DNA from: CBDCMJ01 sp965218875
GTDB taxonomy: Bacteria; Chloroflexota; Dehalococcoidia; Lucifugimonadales; UBA3495
Length of the DNA stretch: 64,000 bases
NCBI GenBank assembly: GCA_965218875.1
Contig: OZ244707.1
Location: forward strand, 2,728,001-2,792,000
Reading direction: 5' to 3'
In this document: in pieces, positions 60,931 to 64,000 of the stretch
Numbering within the stretch: the first letter of the stretch is position 1
Layout of the letters: each line of letters starts with the position of its first letter
The notes under the pieces: generated by a model
What the model saw: the letters and a program-made list of their open reading frames with translations, nothing else
Databases searched by the model: none
What the model was told of the DNA's origin: nothing
Program-made: the position numbers and the translations under genes

Positions 60931-62295
60931 TCAGGCCTCCAAGGCGTCCCGCACCGCCTGGAGAAGGGGGCCGTCCTCTTCGGAGAGCACGGTGCGGGGG
61001 TCCAACAGGACCCGGTCCTCCTCGATGCGCGCCGCCACCGGGGGGTCGGCCCGGCGCAGGCGGCCCATTACCTCTTGAGCCCCGCCGGGAGTTTCCCGGC
61101 AGGCCAGCGCCACCACCCAGGACGGCAGTGTTTCTCCGGGGAGCGCGCCGCCTCCCACTGCCGACCGGGAGGACTCCAAGCCCGCTCTCTCGCCAATGTG
61201 GGACCGCCATTTTTCCGCCCGGGCGCTGATTATTTCCAAGGGCGTGGATATCATGCGCCACACGGGCACCTTTTCCGCGGCTTCCTCCCTCAGGTAGTGC
61301 AGCAGAGTAGCGGCAAGGGCCGCCAAGCTGAGCTTGTCGATCCTCACGGCGCGGGCCAGGGGGTGCCGCTCCAAAAGCCCCACCAAGCCCTGTTCCCCTA
61401 CGACAATCCCCGATTGGGGGCCGCCCAAGAGCTTGTCGCCGGAGAGAAACACCAGCCCGGCTCCGGCGGCGACGCTGTCCTGCGGCCGGGGCTCGTGGGC
61501 CAAGCCGTACTTTTCCGTGGCAAGGAGACAGCCGCTGCCCACGTCGTGCAACACATGAATCCCGTGTTTCCGCCCCAACTGCGCCAACTCGTGGATTTCT
61601 ACCGAGGCGGTGAACCCCTCGACACGGAAGTTGCTGGCATGGACCTTTAGCAGAGCCGCGGTATTCCCGGTGATGGCGGCCTCGTAGTCCCGGAGATAGG
61701 TCCGGTTGGTGGTCCCAACGTCGATCAAGTCAGCGCCGCTCTGCCGGAGCACGTCGGGAATTCGGAAGCCACCCCCAATTTCCACCGCCTCCCCCCGGGA
61801 CACTATTACCTCCTTGCCCGCGGCCAGCGCGGAGAGCCCCAGAAGCAGCGCGGAGGCGTTGTTGTTCACCGCCAGGGCCGCCTCGGCCCCGGTGAGCTGG
61901 GCCAGCAAAGTCCGGAGGTGGGCCTGCCGCGAGCCCCGCCTGCCGCTGTCCAGATCGAACTCCAGGTCGGAATACCCCTGGGCGGCCTGCCGGATGGCCT
62001 CGGTGGCGGCCTGGCTCAGGGGCGCCCGGCCCAGGTTGGTGTGGATGATCACCCCGGTGGCGTTGATCACGGGACGAGGCTCTACCCGGGCCACCAATTG
62101 GACCTGATGGTTGACGGCTTGGGCCAGTTCCAAGGCCGACGGCGCGGCGTCACCCTGCCGGACACGCTTGCGGGCTTGGTCCAGCTCCCGCCGCACCAGG
62201 CCAACCAGCCACTCCCGGCTGTAAGACTCGGCCACCCCGGCCACCGGGCCGGCGCCGAGAACGCTGTCCACGCTGGGGAGGTCGCGAAAGGGCAT
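60931..62295 (-). CDS. selA: L-seryl-tRNA(Sec) selenium transferase
   Basis: PLP enzyme converting Ser-tRNA(Sec) to Sec-tRNA(Sec) with selenophosphate. 454 residues: PRPVINATGVIIHTNLGRAPLS, NNNASALLLGLSALA, DVGTTNRTYLRDYEAAI and the PLP-lysine motif SGDKLLGGPQSG (Lys288). Implies the organism can make selenoproteins, but selB, selD, tRNA-Sec and any selenoprotein are not in this window. Confidence 0.95.
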   Translation of the reverse strand: MPFRDLPSVDSVLGAGPVAGVAESYSREWLVGLVRRELDQARKRVRQGDAAPSALELAQAVNHQVQLVARVEPRPVINATGVIIHTNLGRAPLSQAATEAIRQAAQGYSDLEFDLDSGRRGSRQAHLRTLLAQLTGAEAALAVNNNASALLLGLSALAAGKEVIVSRGEAVEIGGGFRIPDVLRQSGADLIDVGTTNRTYLRDYEAAITGNTAALLKVHASNFRVEGFTASVEIHELAQLGRKHGIHVLHDVGSGCLLATEKYGLAHEPRPQDSVAAGAGLVFLSGDKLLGGPQSGIVVGEQGLVGLLERHPLARAVRIDKLSLAALAATLLHYLREEAAEKVPVWRMISTPLEIISARAEKWRSHIGERAGLESSRSAVGGGALPGETLPSWVVALACRETPGGAQEVMGRLRRADPPVAARIEEDRVLLDPRTVLSEEDGPLLQAVRDALEA

Positions 62296-62644
62296 CAGTC
62301 CATCCGTCAGTCAGTTCGGAATCGCGCTCTGCAGGGTCGAAACGGGCTGTATTTTAACACGACGGCCCCGGGGAAAGGCCGGCGGCCGCGGCAAGCCCAA
62401 CGGGTGCAGTGCAGCGGGTTGCGGGGCGAGAAGGCGGAGGTGTGATAAATTGGTTGGCGCGGCGCTACGGCCGCCAGTGATCGGGTCGACGGGCGGTGCC
62501 GGCAGGGGAACGATCGGGCGGCGCGGCGCATACTATCTCGTAGCACGTGGCTAAAGGGATGGGCGGTCCCATAAAAGCACGCCCGCCCCCGGCGGACCAC
62601 GTTCACCCGATATGGCACCCGATATTGTTTTCGGAGGTGGCAAG
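62296..62644. other. Gene-free stretch
   Basis: No gene or RNA recognised between the divergent selA and the SIMPL gene. It must hold both promoters; none is convincing. Confidence 0.4.
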
Positions 62645-63580
62645 ATGACGCTGGCGATGACCAAGGCCAAGCTCCTGGTAATTGTGGCGGCGGCCGCGCT
62701 GGCGGTGCTGGGGCTGGCGGCCTGCGCGTCCGGGGAGGCCCAGGCGCCCACCGCCCCGCCGGCGGCCGGCACGGCGGAAGCCAAACCGGCCGACTCTCAA
62801 CTCGCTGACGCGCTCCTGCAATCGCTGCAAAGCTACGGCAACTCGGGGCGAAGCCAGGGGATCTGGGTAGAGGGTGTGGGAGAGGCCGCGGCAACGCCGG
62901 ACCTCGCCATCCTGGACCTAGGCGTCGAGGCCTTCGCCGGTACGGTAGCGGAAGCCCGCCGCGACGGCGCCGCCGCCATGAGCCGTATTCTGGAAGTGAT
63001 CGTCGCCAGGGGAATCGAGGACCGGGACGTTCAGACCAGGTATTTCAACATCGACGCCAGGTACACCACCATCGAGAAGGCCGTATGCCCCGATGCCGCG
63101 CAACCCCAGCCGGAGGGCTTGCCGCCCCAGCTCCCAGGTAGTCCGGTTGGCGATTGTGTAATAGAGCGGCAGAGGATCATTCTTGGCTATAACCTCAACA
63201 ACCACGTGAGCGTAAGAGTCCGAGACCTGGAGTCCATCGGAGAAGTCATCGACGAGGTGACCGAGGCCGGGGGCGACCTGGTCCGGTTCCAGGGCGTCAG
63301 GTTCTCCATTGAGGACACCAAGGCTCTGAACGACCTGGCCCGGGCCGCCGCGGTCGAGGACTTAGTAGCCAAGGCCCGCCATATCGCCGGTCTCTCCGGA
63401 GTCGAGTTGGGCCGGCTGCTGCACATCCGCGAGTCCGGCGGAAATTTCATAAGCCAAGGCGCGCGATTAGAGTCGGCACTCATGGATTCGGCCGCGGCGT
63501 CAACTCCCGTGCAAGCAGGAGAGTTGACTGTCACCGTGACCTTGCACGCCGAGTTCGCCATCGCCCCGGGGGAGCAATAG
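62645..63580 (+). CDS. SIMPL-domain (DUF541) lipoprotein
   Basis: 311 residues from ATG 62645 (GGAGGTGG upstream). Signal peptide with LAAC lipobox (about Cys26), a short Ala/Pro linker, then a SIMPL domain: IWVEGVGEAAATPDLAILDLGVEA, LEVIVARGIEDRDVQTRYFNIDARY, IILGYNLNNHVSVRVRDLESIGEVID, VRFSIEDTKALNDLARAAAVEDLVAKARHIAGLSG. Family members are periplasmic or surface oligomers of unclear function. Confidence 0.88.
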   Translation: MTLAMTKAKLLVIVAAAALAVLGLAACASGEAQAPTAPPAAGTAEAKPADSQLADALLQSLQSYGNSGRSQGIWVEGVGEAAATPDLAILDLGVEAFAGTVAEARRDGAAAMSRILEVIVARGIEDRDVQTRYFNIDARYTTIEKAVCPDAAQPQPEGLPPQLPGSPVGDCVIERQRIILGYNLNNHVSVRVRDLESIGEVIDEVTEAGGDLVRFQGVRFSIEDTKALNDLARAAAVEDLVAKARHIAGLSGVELGRLLHIRESGGNFISQGARLESALMDSAAASTPVQAGELTVTVTLHAEFAIAPGEQ

Positions 63581-64000
63581 CCCCGGGTTACGCCCGCCGT
63601 CTACCGGGGAAAGCCTGGGTCATACGCTTGCGGTTGGGAGGGCGGCTGCTTTGATTCGGGGACCGCTGAACGGCGTGTTCGGCGGCCCCACTCAGGCTCG
63701 ACGATCACCGTAAGCGGCGCCAGGAGGCAGGGGAGTCGCGTCTTCAATAGTGTCATGCTGAGCGAAGTCGAAGAATCTAAACTGGTACCCAGCAATCTTG
63801 TCTTGGGCCCCAAACCAGGACTTGCCTCGACGATTTTAGACTCTTCGCCAAGCTCAGGGCGACATACCTTCTTTACCCAGGGTGACATGTCTTCTTTGTC
63901 AAAGGGTGACATGCCTTCTCTGCCCAGGAGCTTTGGGTCGATTGGGAGATAATTAAGACGTGATTGCCATGGCACAAGGCGGCGCCCTCTGCGGCTGGGA
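63581..64000. other. Gene-free end of the window with repeats
   Basis: No credible gene. Contains the inverted pair described at 63751-63865 and a short tandem GGGTGACATG(T/C)CTTCT (63880-63927). Confidence 0.5.
63751..63865. repeat. Palindromic interspersed repeat with long arms
   Basis: TGTCATGCTGAGCGAAGTCG...AATCTAAA (63751-63782) is matched by an imperfect inverted copy at 63834-63865 (TTTTAGACTCTTCGCC...GGGCGACA). Arms are about 31 bases; related single arms occur at 48248 and 56103. Confidence 0.75.

Noticed and set aside
62296..62644. tRNA-Sec gene near selA
   Set aside because: No T-loop pattern or long variable-arm cloverleaf could be found in this spacer or in other spacers.
63601..63975. 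124-codon minus-strand frame at the window end
   Set aside because: Its sequence is produced by the palindromic and tandem repeats there; no start signal.

Overview
The window is a GC-rich bacterial chromosome segment. A member of the Chloroflexota (Dehalococcoidia/SAR202-like) is the best guess. This is inferred from the core gene sequences, lipoproteins with Pro/Thr/Ala-rich linkers, the acyl-CoA dehydrogenase/LLM oxidoreductase/SDR gene mix and many short interspersed 'GAATGACA' repeats; no 16S gene is present to prove it.

Layout. 1-1875: start of hisG and hisZ on the minus strand. 1937-3170: an ISAs1-family insertion sequence with inverted repeats, a 9-bp target duplication and a transposase split over two frames at A_AAA_AAG. 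3517-6008: two SDR oxidoreductases (one lacking the catalytic Tyr/Lys) and birA. 6570-7913: glyS, whose ribosome binding site abuts a MITE-like repeat. 8215-14150: a cobalamin-riboswitch unit on the minus strand (btuF, btuC, btuD and a fused ChlI-ChlD type chelatase carrying a frameshift).

14736-36170: a very long ribosomal block on the plus strand behind a strong sigma70-type promoter: rpsL-rpsG-fusA, the whole S10-spc-alpha cluster with secY, adk, map, infA and rpmJ, then truA-rplM-rpsI. There is no tuf. L4, S17, L5 and RpoA carry long acidic or disordered extensions.

36177-44442: a minus-strand run behind a SAM-I riboswitch and intrinsic terminator: mtnA, mtnP, a rhodanese, ahcY and metK (SAM recycling and methylthioadenosine salvage), then an SCP2-like protein, a ketol-acid-reductoisomerase-like protein with altered catalytic residues, and a phosphohexomutase. 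44679-51173: pncB with its own promoter, a fused EtfB-EtfA, two acyl-CoA dehydrogenases and a YHS protein; together these look like an acyl-CoA oxidation unit feeding an electron-transfer flavoprotein.

51569-63580: an ABC exporter pair, two small lipoproteins (one with an in-frame amber codon), an LLM flavin oxidoreductase, a GlcG/HbpS-like protein, a seven-Asp-box propeller, a nuclease-like/HhH lipoprotein, an alpha/beta-hydrolase homologue without its nucleophile, selA and a SIMPL-domain lipoprotein. Intergenic spaces hold repeats, including 55-bp and 42-bp tandem arrays. No tRNA, rRNA or CRISPR was found.
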